Below, one piece after another: positions 49,201 to 60,932 of a stretch of DNA of 64,000 nucleotides. The stretch's first letter is position 1, and each line of letters starts with the position of its first letter. The DNA lies in assembly GCF_032854445.1 (NCBI RefSeq), contig NC_088295.1, positions 14,371,385-14,435,384 on the forward strand, written 5' to 3'. The position numbers and the translations under genes were made by a program. The DNA comes from Liolophura sinensis. Lineage: Eukaryota; Mollusca; Polyplacophora; Chitonida; Chitonidae. Under the pieces are notes generated by a model. That model had not been told where the DNA came from. It was given only the letters and a program-made list of their open reading frames with translations, and searched no databases.

Positions 49201-52200
49201 ACTGGCTATACGTATACATCTCAGCTTGGCAATAAGGAATGCACTGGATTATTTGAATTTCAAACTTACATGTATATTTTCAGGTAACCGATTTAACCTT
49301 CGCTGGTTTACTCCACTCACCGAAGTCAAGATGTGTGGTCACGCCACACTGGCCACTGCCTTCATTATATTTGACCGCTTGAGTGAGTTTAATCATTAAT
49401 TTATTGAGAAATACTTTTTATTCCTGAAAAACGAAGTATCAAGACTTGCTTATATATAAACAGCTATTAATACAAATGTCTGACTGAATTTTATTCCAAT
49501 AGAGTGTTAATATTTGAAACACCTCAGGTGTATTAGGTCTCCTTGCTTCATGATTCCCCCGTAAAAAAGCTAGGAATAAATCAATGACATGTAGGATTGT
49601 GATGTCATTTCCCAGAAAACCCGTCACCTGAGATAACATTCGAGACGCTGAGCGGTGAGCTGATTGTGCGGAGAGACGGAGATTTCCTGGAAATGGACTT
49701 CCCCACTGGCACCATTCAACCCGAGGTCATACACTCACGTCAATGCCGTGATTAACACAAAATGCATGCAGATATTGCATCTTAATGCAAACGGAGTTTA
49801 TCTTCTGAATATATGCATCTTCAAGAAGCTCTCATGCAGCTTGGTACAATGAATATATTTTGTATGGACATACACATATATATATATATTTATTTGATTG
49901 GTGTCTCACGTCGTACTCAAGAGTATTTCACTTATACGACGGCGGCAAGCCCTATGGTGGGAGGAAAACGAGCAGAGCCCGGGGGAAATCCACGACCACC
50001 TGCAGGTTGCTGTAGACCTTCCCGCGCACGGCCGTAGAGGAAACCAGCATGAGCTCGACTTGAACTCATAGCAACCCCATTGGTGAGAGGCTTCCTGGGT
50101 CAGAGCTCCACGCTGGCGCACTAACCTCGGCCTATATATATATATATATATCCTGCTTACTCTGTTGCTATGCAGAGGTCACTTTCACAAAACTTCATCA
50201 AACCAATATCCCGTATGATTTTAAGCACCATGTATAGTCCATGTTCAGATATGATTTTTTACCACATTGTTGAACGATTAACGAGGTAATGTGAGCGAGT
50301 GCTTGGGGTTTAACGTCGTACTCACGAGGTAATGTGATTTGAAATATATATATATATAAACACATTAGGGTAAACTTAGTCACATATATGTCTGTAGGCC
50401 TATATACGTAAACAGACGACAACGAATATGTGTTGCAAATATGAGCTAATCTCTTTATTCTCACCTTGCAGAACACAGCTGACCATCAGTCTTTGCTAAA
50501 GGTATGTTGTGCAGGTAGCCCTGGCTTTGGAATTATTGTTCTGAAAATTATATCTGAATCCTTAATCAGTACGATTCGCTACGATTTATCAAAGAATTAC
50601 TACGATGTATATAGATCGGCATACCACGACATGGCTAATACAACTCAAAAATATGAAGGCCTCGCCCATTGAAATACTGCTCCCGGACTTAAGTGTGAAA
50701 AAAGACGAATTCCTGTTGCTGTGTGCTGCTGCAATGTTATAGTGCTGCGGTAGGCGCAGAGACCGCCAAAATCGACCACAGTTTATAAAAGTTGATGGAA
50801 CTTACGATGCTGTGACGCGTCAACCCTTCATAGCACAAATTTCAGTACAAATATGTTCGTTCCAATGCTCTCGTGGGAGCGTTTTTCTCTACACCATAAG
50901 CCTGGGAAAAACCATCCTCAACTATTTTGAAGATGAATTTATGGTGACATTTTGGAAGCGGAAAGAGCCAATTAAGTGCAATTAAGTGGTCGTGTGACAC
51001 GGGCAATACCATGGTATTATCGTGGCAGTGTTCTGACGGCTTCTTGATGATGTATTCTTCGGCACATCCACTTACATACTGCCAATTCTTTTGGACAATG
51101 TGCAATGAAACATCGGTTGTATTTGACACATCGTCGGATACCGTAGCATCAGTTATTGTTGGTATGTCAGGCAGCTTTGTCTCCTCTTGCCTTGACCGTA
51201 TTCTTGAGACATCTTCCACCAGGTTTGCTTATCACTGAAATGGTCGTGGAAATAGTAGAAAGTCTGTCCCCTTCATGCCTATTAGTAACAATTATTTCTG
51301 CGACGAATTATCACGGTTTAACACGACACGGCTATGACCTTGACACGATCATTATAAATTATCAAGACGTAGGGGACTACTAGCTTCATAGCACGGCTTT
51401 CGATTTCGTTCATAGTGGATGTCTTAAACATGTTCAAAACGCCTCAAGAAAGGCCACGACGGATCAAAAAGTACCAAGAAATTTACGTTTAGTCCAACGA
51501 ACAAACACGAAGACTCCCCAAGCACTCACATCGGGGCACATCATACGTCTAATTCTTGATGGTGGGAAAGAGATGTTATCTCCATCTGAACTACATGTAT
51601 TACATCTGCAGGCGCTGTTTGATACTGTTGAATTCCCAAGTTGCACGTACTATCACATCTTGGTTTTTTTTCACTTCACAGGCATTACTAGGTAACTCTG
51701 ATGCCGTGGAGGAGGTGGTGCTCTGTGAAGCCCTGAAATATCTCCTGGTTCGCCTGAAGGATGGGTGGACTCGGTAAGGCCATTTGTGAATCTGCCCAGA
51801 TCAGATGCCAACGCGAATTCCTCATGACCATGTCAGGCCAAGGTATCCTTGTCAGACCGATGTTTCATTTCGGTCATTAGACCTCGTTTTGTCACTCCCC
51901 TTGAAGCAAAAACTGTGAGCAGGACAATATTTTAGACGGGAACAGATTATGTTTAGAAGAAAGACCACCAAATCTTATTATACACGAATATTAGCCTTAA
52001 TATGAGAAATGATTTTGAACTCATGGTAAACCGACAGCGCCAAGTAAAGTAAATATTGAAGGAAGTAAATAATCTAGATAATACCTTAGAGAAGCATGAT
52101 ATATTGCATGCAGTATGAAACGTGTGTATATAATCATGTTTTGGGTACTACGGAATGCTCTATTCTATCACAGAGAGGAGTTCGAGCACTGGTCCCCTCC

Positions 52201-52913
52201 AGTAGGATCATTGCCCGAGGCTGACAAGACAGGAAAGATGATTCTTGTGATTGTCACCGTAAAAGGACCCCCGGAGAAAGGTTTCGTCGACAAGGATGGG
52301 ACACCGTACGACTTCGTGTCCCGATCCTTTGCTCCTTGGACGGGGGTGCCAGAGGATCCAGTCACAGGTGAGACAGCCGATACATAAGCATGACATAATT
52401 AACCAATAAGTTATTCAATAGCCTCAATTGAACATTTTTGTGCTAAAAGTGTAGTGTTCTTTACGTTTACGTGTTATATCATAATGCATAACTGTTTTCA
52501 AGTTTGACAGTTTAAGCCCATTATTTGGTGTGCAATTGTACACCAAATAATAGCTGCCACCAGAATAACGACCTACTATTATATCAGACAGATGGAGTCA
52601 TGGGTGTACATGGATAAGACGTTTCCGTGTTATCTTCTTTTTATCAGGTTCTGCTCACACAGTCCTATCCCAATACTGGTCACAGCATCTGGATAAAAAC
52701 GATTTTTACGGTAAGATGTGAAAAGAAGACTAAAAAACCCTTTCAACCTTCATTTCACTTCACTACTGAGCCTATCATAATCACTACTGTTTCATGTTTT
52801 CAGCACGGCAGTGTTCGAGGCGTGGTGGTGACGTTTGGGTAATGAGACAGGGGGAGAGAACTGTGCTGAGAGGTCAGGCCGTGAGCATGTTGGAGGCACA
52901 GTTCCATCTGTGA
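40269..52913 (+). CDS. PBLD: PhzF/PBLD-like protein, paralogue B (nine exons, complete)
   Basis: Exons: 40269-40361, 48678-48777, 49284-49382, 49616-49725, 50472-50501, 51682-51773, 52174-52367, 52648-52710, 52804-52913. Borders are GT-AG and the total is 891 bases, 296 residues, close to the 288 of human PBLD. Seen in order: MFTVDAFTNECFLGNPAAVC, AAEMNLSETAFVRPL (with the Glu matching the PhzF catalytic acid/base), LRWFTPLTEVKMCGHATLAT, ITFETLSGELIVRRDG, a ten-residue mini-exon NTADHQSLLK, YLLVRLKDGWTR, PWTGVPEDPVTG, GSAHTVLSQYWSQHL and RQCSRRGGDVW. Expected fold: two DapF-like halves with an active site between them; probably cytosolic; the animal substrate is unknown. Exons 2-8 equal those of PBLD-A in length and phase. 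Intron 1 is 8.3 kb and carries an antisense multicopy-family pseudogene, an LTR fossil, SINEs and a 24-bp array. AATAAA follows at 53019. Confidence 0.93.
41225..41560. repeat. Tandem 64-bp (two units) and 84-bp (about three units) repeats
   Basis: TTTCATTCAGGTGTCCAGTT starts at 41261, 41325, 41409 and 41493. The first step is 64 bases, a unit with TTTCTTTCTGTGCAAACAAT; the next two are 84 bases. 84 is a multiple of three, so the minus-strand frame stays open through it. Confidence 0.9.
43463..43813 (+). mobile_element. SINE-B, full length, 13-bp target duplication
   Basis: Begins with a tRNA-like head: box A-like TAGCACAGTTGGTAGAGCGT and box B-like GGATCAATCCTGGGTC. The body (GAGGAAGTTGTAACTTCCTC, then CCTTCGTCGTCATATGACTG) and a CACTCACTCACTC tail follow. 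CAACTGATCTGAA occurs exactly on both sides (43450-43462 and 43814-43826). It lies in the multicopy-family pseudogene. Confidence 0.93.
44722..44905 (-). mobile_element. SINE-A copy with target duplication
   Basis: TTATTTATTTGATTAGTGTT start, conserved body, and extension past the usual truncation point to AACCAGCATGAGCTGGACAT. The flanks CGCCGACAATT (44711-44721) and CGCCAACAATT (44906-44916) differ at one base. Inserted in the multicopy-family pseudogene. Confidence 0.88.
45412..47975 (-). mobile_element. Ty3/gypsy LTR retrotransposon fossil, internally shortened
   Basis: Two direct repeats of about 75 bases (45412-45488 and 47899-47975) act as terminal repeats; by eye they are about 85% identical, so the copy is old. 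Just inside the right-hand one, reading the minus strand, TGGCGACGAGGATC resembles a primer-binding site; a G-rich tract precedes the left-hand one. In minus order there are gag-like (about 47.8-47.5 kb), reverse-transcriptase-like (about 47.4-47.0 kb, with VSAIVVTRKKNGTLRI) and integrase-like (about 46.9-46.1 kb) parts. At about 2.5 kb it is roughly half a usual element, and it carries many breaks. It lies in PBLD-B intron 1. Confidence 0.82.
48405..48655. repeat. 24-bp minisatellite ending just before PBLD-B exon 2
   Basis: The unit contains CCACATACAGTTGCTATATC plus GTGT; about ten units. The period is a multiple of three, so open frames occur on both strands. Each unit carries a CATACAG acceptor-like site, and the last unit is about 23 bases from the real exon 2 acceptor (TTCCCTATTACCAG). 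Confidence 0.93.
49023..49062 (-). mobile_element. SINE-B 3'-end fragment in PBLD-B intron 2
   Basis: GAGTGAGTGAGTGCTTGGGG and TTTAATGTCGTTTAACG match the tail end of SINE-B. The rest of the element is absent. Confidence 0.7.
49885..50136 (-). mobile_element. SINE-A copy, nearly full length, in PBLD-B intron 4
   Basis: Extends from a TTTATTTGATTGGTGTC start through the body to GTGAGAGGCTTCCTGGGTCA and GCTGGCGCACTAACCTCGGC, which is the tRNA-like head read on the minus strand. TA dinucleotide runs on both sides hide any target duplication. Confidence 0.88.
50295..50323 (-). mobile_element. 29-bp SINE-B micro-insertion with 14-bp target duplication
   Basis: GCGAGTGCTTGGGGTTTAAC then GTCGTACTC is the extreme 3' end of SINE-B. 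ACGAGGTAATGTGA stands on both sides without change (50281-50294 and 50324-50337). Confidence 0.88.
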
Positions 52914-53018
52914 AGAAAATGAACTAAATGGAGACAGGAAGACAAACCTCTAATTTTCTATATAAAGATGTTTTAAACTACTATCTCACCTCTTTCAAGA
53001 CAATTGACCAACCAATTC

Positions 53019-53024
53019 AATAAA
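53019..53024 (+). terminator. Polyadenylation signal of PBLD-B
   Basis: AATAAA 106 bases after the PBLD-B stop, the first such signal downstream. The convergent HAP40 gene ends at 54118 on the other strand. Confidence 0.6.
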
Positions 53025-54117
53025 CCTTTGGCCAAAGAGAAGACAAAGAGAAAAAGTTAAACCTACACACAGAAAGGAGCAACGATAGTGTCATTTATTG
53101 TCCTGACTGGGAGACTACAAATTACAGGGGGATAACTCTGATGCACATGCCTAATTTATGACAAGAGTACATGATTGGACATAGCATCCTTGTGACACGG
53201 TATGTACAGGTTGCCTTTATAATACAACACACAAGAATTAGGTTCACATGTATATTTACAATATCATCTAGATCAAATAAACACAGTGTCATCATAAAAA
53301 GCTGGCATCACAGTTTATTTTATTTCACTGATTCTACAGTTATTATATAATACACTTGACAATGGGATGCGTAATATACCTACTTTGTAAAGTGTCTGGT
53401 CATCATCCTGAATACCACCAATAACTATAAACATGAAGTACTGTTTATAGCACTGTGGAGGTTATCACATAACTTACACCATAGAGAAGGATAAAGGTCA
53501 TTTGGTCAGATAATTTAAAATATGTACAATTTAATAAAGTCTTCATTAAATTAATCTTTAAAAGTTTACTTCATAAGAAGATCTGTTAATTTAGTTAAGA
53601 TATGACACACAAAACCCTTAAAGGCATTTTCAGATTACCTGAAAATCCTCAATTTCTAATATTATTCCACTCAGAAAAGGTGATTGAGATACCTGTACTT
53701 CAGCAACAGAGGTAAAAACTTTGCATAACATTTCAAGCAACATTTTAAAGGGAATGATTGCATGGAATGGTAACTGAAGCTTAATACATGTAGATGATCC
53801 AAGAAAACCTCTGGCATATGAAAGTCTTTGAGCTGATTAATTCTTACAGACACCAATTACATTTTATATATTAATTTATAGATAATTAACCAACAAATAG
53901 CCACTTTGGCCAACCTGGGAGCTGAGGGATCCTTTATCTATTACACATTAATTTACAGACCGTGATCCAACAAACATTGTTACACCGGCTAATAGCTGAC
54001 TGATCCTTACAGGTATCTATAATATACCCACATTACACATTCATCTTATATTAAACCCTGGATATTGTCATTACCAATCATATGCTGGTGACAGTCTTCC
54101 TGGGTGAAGACAAAATC

Positions 54118-57100
54118 TCACAGTCCTTCCCCAGAGGGATAGGTCAGCTCTTTGATGACCAGGTGGAGTAGTTGGTTCTGTTCAGCAGACAGGTGTGACC
54201 AGAGATCAGTCTGCAGAGCTCTCAGAGAGTCCAGTTCTCGAGACTGACAGGCCATCTGTTCAATAAAGGTGAAGCTGTCATCATGCAAGCAGATGAAGAG
54301 AATCATAAATAAAATAATTCAGTTAATACTACATACTAATGGTGCTTCAGCTTCCTATTTGGTAAACTAGTGACTAAACCTGGTATAGTCCCACAGGAAA
54401 ATTTACCCCTTTAGTCATCGAGATGGATTATCCCCCCTGATAAGATGGCCACCTCACATGCTGGTGATGCCTGACTGAATGTTCCCAAATAATAAATATC
54501 ACAACTGCTAAGAGTGGAGACCTGACATAATCTGATGGTTGCCATACAATTACAGCCCATACAAGTAAATGCAGAGTGCAACAAAAAACCTAAGAAAAAA
54601 AAAATTAACATGCTTACCACAACTGACTGTAACAGGAGGAACAAGTCTTCTCCTAAACACTGGGCTGTGGAATAAAATGGGGTAAAGTCATGTGATTGTC
54701 CAAAGCAAGTGTTCCATGATAATGTGATTTCTCTCTTGTAAGCTACTTTTCACTGTAACAAAATTGGTTACACACAATACGTTTTTTATAAATTTTTGTA
54801 TTTTATGTTAAGATACTTCGTACTCATGTTCTTTGACTTATATGATGGTTGCCATGTTCATTGGTGGAGGAAAACAGTGTTGTCAAAGAAAACTGGAGTG
54901 CTTCCCAGGGAGCCAGAGTGGCCTGAGAAAACTGTGGAGTACGCTAGTAAACCTGAATGCTCCATGGAAACTGGAGTGCCCTGAGGAAACCAGAGGGCCC
55001 TAAAGGAAGCCAGTGCCCTTCGCTAAATGTCTTACAAAGTTTCTAGCTTAAAATGTCATTGAGCTGGATTTGACCATGTTGTGCCTTTAAACTGAATTAA
55101 TCAACAGGATATCATCACACATCATAGCCTAACTGGGGAACAGCTTTCTGTTTGTGTACTTCAGGCAAAATTTCTTAAATTTCTGGCATACAGAAGTCAA
55201 CTATCCATGACAGACTTATACCTGCCAAACTAACCATGACTGACTTATACCTGCCAAACTATCCATGATTGACTTATACCTGCCAAACTATCAATGGCTG
55301 ACTTATACCTGCCAAACTATCCAAGACTGACTTATACCTGCCAAACTATCCATGACTGACTTATACCTGCCAAACTATCAATGACTGACTTTTACCTGCC
55401 AAACTATCAATGACTGACTTATACCTGCCAAACTATCCAAGACTGACTTATACCTGCCAAACTATCCATGACTGACTTATACCTGCCAAACTATCCATGA
55501 CTGACTTATACCTGCCAAACTATCCATGATTGACTTATACCTGCCAAACTATCCATGATTGACTTATACCTGCCAAACTATCAAAACTGAATTATACCTG
55601 GGACTCTATCAATGACTGACTTATACCTGCCAAACTATCCATGACTGACTTATACCTGCCAAACTATCCATGATTGACTTATACCTGCCGAACTATCAAT
55701 GACTGACTTATACCTGCCAAACTATCCAAGACTGACTTATACCTGCCAAACTATCCATGACTGACTTATACCTGCCAAACTATCCATGACTGACTTATAC
55801 CTGCCAAACTATCCATGATTGACTTATACCTGCCAAACTATCCATGATTGACTTATACCTGCCAAACTATCAATGACTGAATTATACCTGGCACTCTATC
55901 AATGACTGACTTATACCTGCCAAACTATCCATGACTGACTTATACCTGCCAAACTATCAATGACTGACTTATACCTGCCAAACTATCAATGACTGACTTA
56001 TACCTGCCAAACTATCCAAGACTGACTTATACCTGCCAAACTATCCATGACTGACTTATACCTGCCAAACTATCCATGACTGACTTATACCTGCCAAACT
56101 ATCCATGACTGACTTATACCTGCCAAACTATCCATAACTCACTTATACCTGCCAAACTATCCAGGCTGTTGGACTCCCAGGCGTACTTTTCAAGTGTCTG
56201 AGCATGTTCTGGTCTAATTCTTTGTGGAGTAGGCTAAAACAAAAAAAAAAAATATGTATACAAATGACTGATCCAAAATATATCAAATGGTTTCGGATTT
56301 AAAATAGGGCTATTCCAATAAAATCACAGAAGGAAAAACATAGATGCTATGTTAACCATTTATATAATATGCTTACCAACCTTGATTCCTTTATTCAACT
56401 GAGCTAACACATTTATTTGTTAAATCTTGCTGTTAATTTGAAAGTCAAGAGGTTAACATAATTTCAGGTCTTTGATGACTTCATTAGACATCTGACTGGC
56501 AGTTAATTCATTACACTTTAAATCGGGATGTATGTTCTGATACCTGGAGTAATGAACAAACACTAATACATATTATAATCAGCATGTAATGTAGAACAGA
56601 GCCCAGACTTACCTGTAATAACATGAGCAGTAGTACTCTGGAGACCTCACACCTGGCCAAAATGTCTGCAAATGCGCCTATAGGTTTGCCTGAGGGGGAA
56701 CCTAAAACATGTCAGCATGGGAATGCAATAACCATATACAAACTATTAGGAAAACCTAAGAAAAAGAAAATGAGCGTGTTTAGTCATGATATGAAATAAG
56801 TAAAGTATGATGGTAAGTACATGTTACCTCCTCTTTCCTGGGCCAAGTAAGCCATCTCTGTCAACACAGTTAAAGCACCATCGTAGTCTTCTGAAACAAT
56901 AACACAGCCATGCCTGTATGTTAGATTATCCTTTCAGGTTCAAGAATTGCACCAATTTGCTATCAAGAAATTCACACTTGGATTATCATTAAAGTCATGA
57001 GTTACTTATGCATTTGTCACATCTTTATACAAAGTACTGTTATTGAAGAAAATGTAATCTGTTTTATTGTGCAATTAACAAGTGAGATGTGCCATTCATT

Positions 57101-58886
57101 TAATCTCTTGTAGGTACATCTTTCATTATGTTGACAATCCTTGTATTAAAGGGATTAAAACTGTTATGTGAAACAGTAACCTAAGTGCCATACTTGTGTC
57201 AATTTTGCAGGATGCCACAAGTCCCAGGGAATGGAGACAGTCCAAAGGGCTCTGAAAAATAAGTAGTAAAACTCTCACAATCAGAAAATCACAACTAATA
57301 AAACCCTGGAAGCAAAAATCAAAATCCTAATTCGTGCATTCTTTCTTAAAATAATGACAAAATTAAATGCCCAAATATTAAGCCACAATGAAGTACAGTT
57401 ACACTTGTGCCATACATAACCTTATCAGTGGTATTGGAGAATTCTTTTCTGCGTTCAAACGTAGTGCAAATCTACGTGGTTAATAAGTTTTCAATTTATT
57501 AACCACACTGGTGCAATGTGTGTGGTGTAATTTCACCTGTGCCTGCAATTCTGCAGCCCTCTGGAAGTGTAGCATGGCTTCACCAGGTTTGTCAAATGAC
57601 TGAAAGACAGAAATACAAGGATACTGTTGAGGGGTTAACTGATGAACAACGATGTATTTAACTCTAATTTGCATACCCATGTAAGCACACAGTTTTTGTC
57701 GAGCTACCAGATAATTTTAATAAATGAAACGCAGTATGATAAATGAGGTAACTCGGAACAATTACCAGAAGTAATATGTGAGAAGGAAATTACCATCAAG
57801 TCTTGAGAGTTCTGATTTTCAGAATAAATCTAGATACCATTTTACACTTATATACAAGCACATAATTTCAGAGAGCACATGAAGAAGTTCATTAGTTAAC
57901 ATAAATATTCATAAATATTGTAGCATACTTCTTATGTGCAAAAATCCTTTATTTACAATACACTGTTTGTATATTCCTAACCAATCTGCTAAAACAATTA
58001 TTCAGTATAAAAGATGAACAGATTGGCAGAGCGGATCACGATGACATTTACCTTTAGGGCATTTCCTAGTTCAATGCAGAGTGCTGCAGCCAGAGCTGAT
58101 TGCTTATTCTCAATATGAACCTGAAAAAGGTGAAATCAATCATTGGCTGTGATACAGACGTGCAAAGGTACCAAATAAAAAAAAATAATATGCTTTCATT
58201 CTTAGCAGTGTTGTTTACCCTAATAGCATGGCTGTAACAGTTGATGGCAGCAGTGAGATGTTCCTCAAATGTCGGGCACTGTAAGTCTCTCTCTGCGGCC
58301 TGAGCCTGAAGGAAGGAGCGGGCAGCATCAGTCAGTGCCTGGGTCTCACCAGCTGGATTAGATAGGGTCTGCTCACACCTGGACAAGGCAGATCACATGT
58401 ACAGAGGTAGTGAGAGAGCAATGGTGACAATTAAGTTAAAAACAACATTAAACTGCTACTCAGGTGTCAGGAAATGAAAAATGAAATAAAATCAGTAAAA
58501 TCCCAACATAGGTACTCATAACTCACTATTCAGCTCCACTGCAAAACTCTTCAAGACCCTTGTGGAGAGACTTACCTGGCCTGTGCCAGGGAACAAAATG
58601 CAGCATACTGTGGACATTCCTGTTGTTTCAGATTTTTTGCAAGTGACGCTGAAGAAAGAAAAGATGAAAAAGGCTTCATTAAAGTTATATACTCACATAT
58701 TTGATATCCAGGCCATGCAGTAACACATAGGTATTTTATAATAAAACTTAAACAAACACCTTTTGTAAAAATATTATTCCAAATAGATTTCAGGTGTGCA
58801 GCTAGTATTTCTCTTCAAAAAGTACATACGAGTACATACCAAACTGCTCGCTACCTTCAGCAACATTTGGCTTCTTTAAGAATCGT
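54118..58886 (-). CDS. F8A1: HAP40/F8A huntingtin-associated protein, eleven exons, N terminus missing
   Basis: Exons: 58840-58886, 58576-58648, 58219-58378, 58052-58120, 57537-57599, 57194-57251, 56828-56890, 56613-56701, 56149-56233, 54618-54664, 54118-54255. All have GT-AG borders with matching phases and give 296 residues; human HAP40 has 371. Landmarks: RFLKKPNVAEGSEQF, QQECPQYAAFCSLAQARCEQ, HFQRAAELQAQ, LARCEVSRVLLLMLLQ, PEHAQTLEKYAWES, EDLFLLLQSVV and AEQNQLLHLVIKELTYPSGE at the C terminus. HAP40 is a helical-repeat (TPR-like) protein that binds and stabilises huntingtin and acts with Rab5 on early endosomes. The vertebrate proline-rich insert is absent. The first coding exon must end in AA (Lys); an exon-like stretch ending at 59095 (CTAAA then GTGAGT) has the right phase, but no start codon was found for it. 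The last 16 bases of the ninth listed exon belong to a 29-bp minisatellite unit. Confidence 0.92.
55185..56165. repeat. 29-bp minisatellite, about 33 units, in a HAP40 intron
   Basis: The unit on plus is TGACTTATACCTGCCAAACT then ATCCATGAC. On the minus strand each unit carries GGCAG followed by GTATAAGT, identical to the 5' splice site of the adjoining HAP40 exon, which lies in the outermost unit. An odd variant (ATTATACCTGG..CTC) recurs at 55591 and 55881, a 290-base (ten-unit) higher-order period. Confidence 0.96.
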
Positions 58887-59700
58887 CTGAAAAATAAAAA
58901 TAGGCTTTCAGCAAATATTTAGAGTGATTATTTTCAATATTGTTAGTTCATTTCACTGTTAAAAATGACAATGTTAAGCATGAGTTTTCCGTTTTGAAAA
59001 GATGTGCTTGGAGAAATTTTTGAGAAGCAAATTTAATAGGAAAGACATTAAGTGGATCGCCCATTTAAATCATAAGAGACTCACTTTAGATATCTCAAAT
59101 CAAGTAGATGCGAAAGAGTGAGATCTGCATGCAGGACCTCACTTGTTCTGTCAGCACTTTTCAGGTTTTCATTTCACCCACTGATGATTCATTTCCTTGT
59201 CATTTATGATCATGTTGCACTGATCACTATCTGCTATGTATCACTGTTGTTAACCTATGTGCTTGTGTTATGTCAGTGACAGAACTGCAATTGCCTACAT
59301 CAATGTTAATATTTTAGTCAGTATTTTAATCCAATCTTTGTTACATCATTACCTGTTTTGCACCTGGTTCAAACATGTTCAGTCCATGTTGGGATTAGCT
59401 ATGGCAACAATGGCAAGCAACCGACACATGGACTAATATGTAAACCCTTTTCAGACTTCACACTAGACATGGTTCTAGGGATCATTGGTAGAATGGCTCC
59501 CTGGTGGAAAGGATTCTTATACTTGTTTGGATGGTTGTTTCACAACATACATTGATTTCTATTCAGCTGACATTAACTGTATAAAACAGTAACTTTACAA
59601 TGGTGATCAGACTTTTATTACTGTTTGCATCATGTACATTTGCCAATTACTACTCTCTGTTAATATTTTAGACTCTGGAACCTGTTGAAAGTTAATAAGA

Positions 59701-59850
59701 TTTATTTATTTATTTGATTGGTGTTTTACGCCGTACTCAAGAATATTTCACTTATACGATGCCGGCCAGCATTATGGTGGGAGGACACCGGGCAGAGCCC
59801 GGGGGAAACCCACAACCATCCGCAGGTTGCTGACAGACCTTCCCACTTAC
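59701..59850 (-). mobile_element. SINE-A copy with perfect 14-bp target duplication
   Basis: TTTATTTATTTATTTGATTG start, conserved body, end at CTTCCCACTTAC. GAAAGTTAATAAGA occurs on both sides without change (59687-59700 and 59851-59864), so this is a fairly young insertion of the headless form. Confidence 0.93.
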
Positions 59851-60932
59851 GAAAGTTAATAAGAAGACAGAGAAATGAACACAAGAGGCCACAATTAGTG
59901 ATGTTCAATGATCAATAAAAGGTCCATTTGGAGGGGTGTGTTGTGTTATTGAATGCATGTAATTACCTACAGGAATGCTATATAATCTTAATATGGACAC
60001 CACTACAATCTAGACTACAAGAACTAGAGATATATATAGTTATATTCTCATTGACTATAAGCCTATGAATGTTATGCCCACTGCTGGCAACTTACTTTTT
60101 CAATTTATTAGAAACCGCTCTGTACTTTCCCAATACGTCTACATCTCTCTCCATACCTGTAGAATGCTGTGCAAAATATTAAAAAAACATGTGGTAAATA
60201 TGATAATTATTTATGATGATTTTATAATAATGATTAAAGTTATACACTGTCTACTTTAATAATACAATGACAGCCATCTTTATGTGTGGAATATTTAACT
60301 CCTAAAGCCAACAATGCTATATGATCACAAATAAGTCATACTTCAACTTACATGAAAATGTTTAGATATCATCAAAGATAATATCTAAACATTCTGGTCA
60401 TAGTTTGTGCTGCACATTGATTCGGACCATACTCGTTATTTTCTCAGAAAATTGTAGTCAAACTCGAAAAAAAGGTCTGTTTTGAGCCACTCGCCACATA
60501 ATGCCATGTTTACCTGACTGACCTCAATCATGTTGGTACAGCGATCATATTGGTACCACAATCATGTTGAGAAATGGACATAATCTAAAAATATGTCATA
60601 ACCTTATTTAAGTATTCCAATCTATATAGAAAAGATGAATATGCAAAGGTGGACTAGGCTGTTGTTTTAAAAGGTTATTCTATTTTATTACAGTGAAGTA
60701 CAGGGAGCACCAGATGCTCTTAAAATGACAAGAAATTGAAGCTTTGACAGTGAATTGATGTGCCCTGGCACGAAAAGTCAACCACTGGGATGTATGTGCT
60801 GTGCTTGAAAGCAAAAGCTCCAAGTGTAAAATTTGTGAGTTGTGACATTTGTGGGTAGGGCACAAAAGCGAGATACCATGTAATTACCACTCATATTAGC
60901 CCCACACCATGTCTGATAATTCCTTTCTTAAT

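Noticed and set aside
59095-59160. Candidate HAP40 first exon ending LLDLRYLK before GTGAGT
   Set aside because: The donor and phase fit, but the sequence lacks the expected KLKK end and SNKL-type block, and the frame meets a stop without an ATG upstream; not strong enough to add to the gene.
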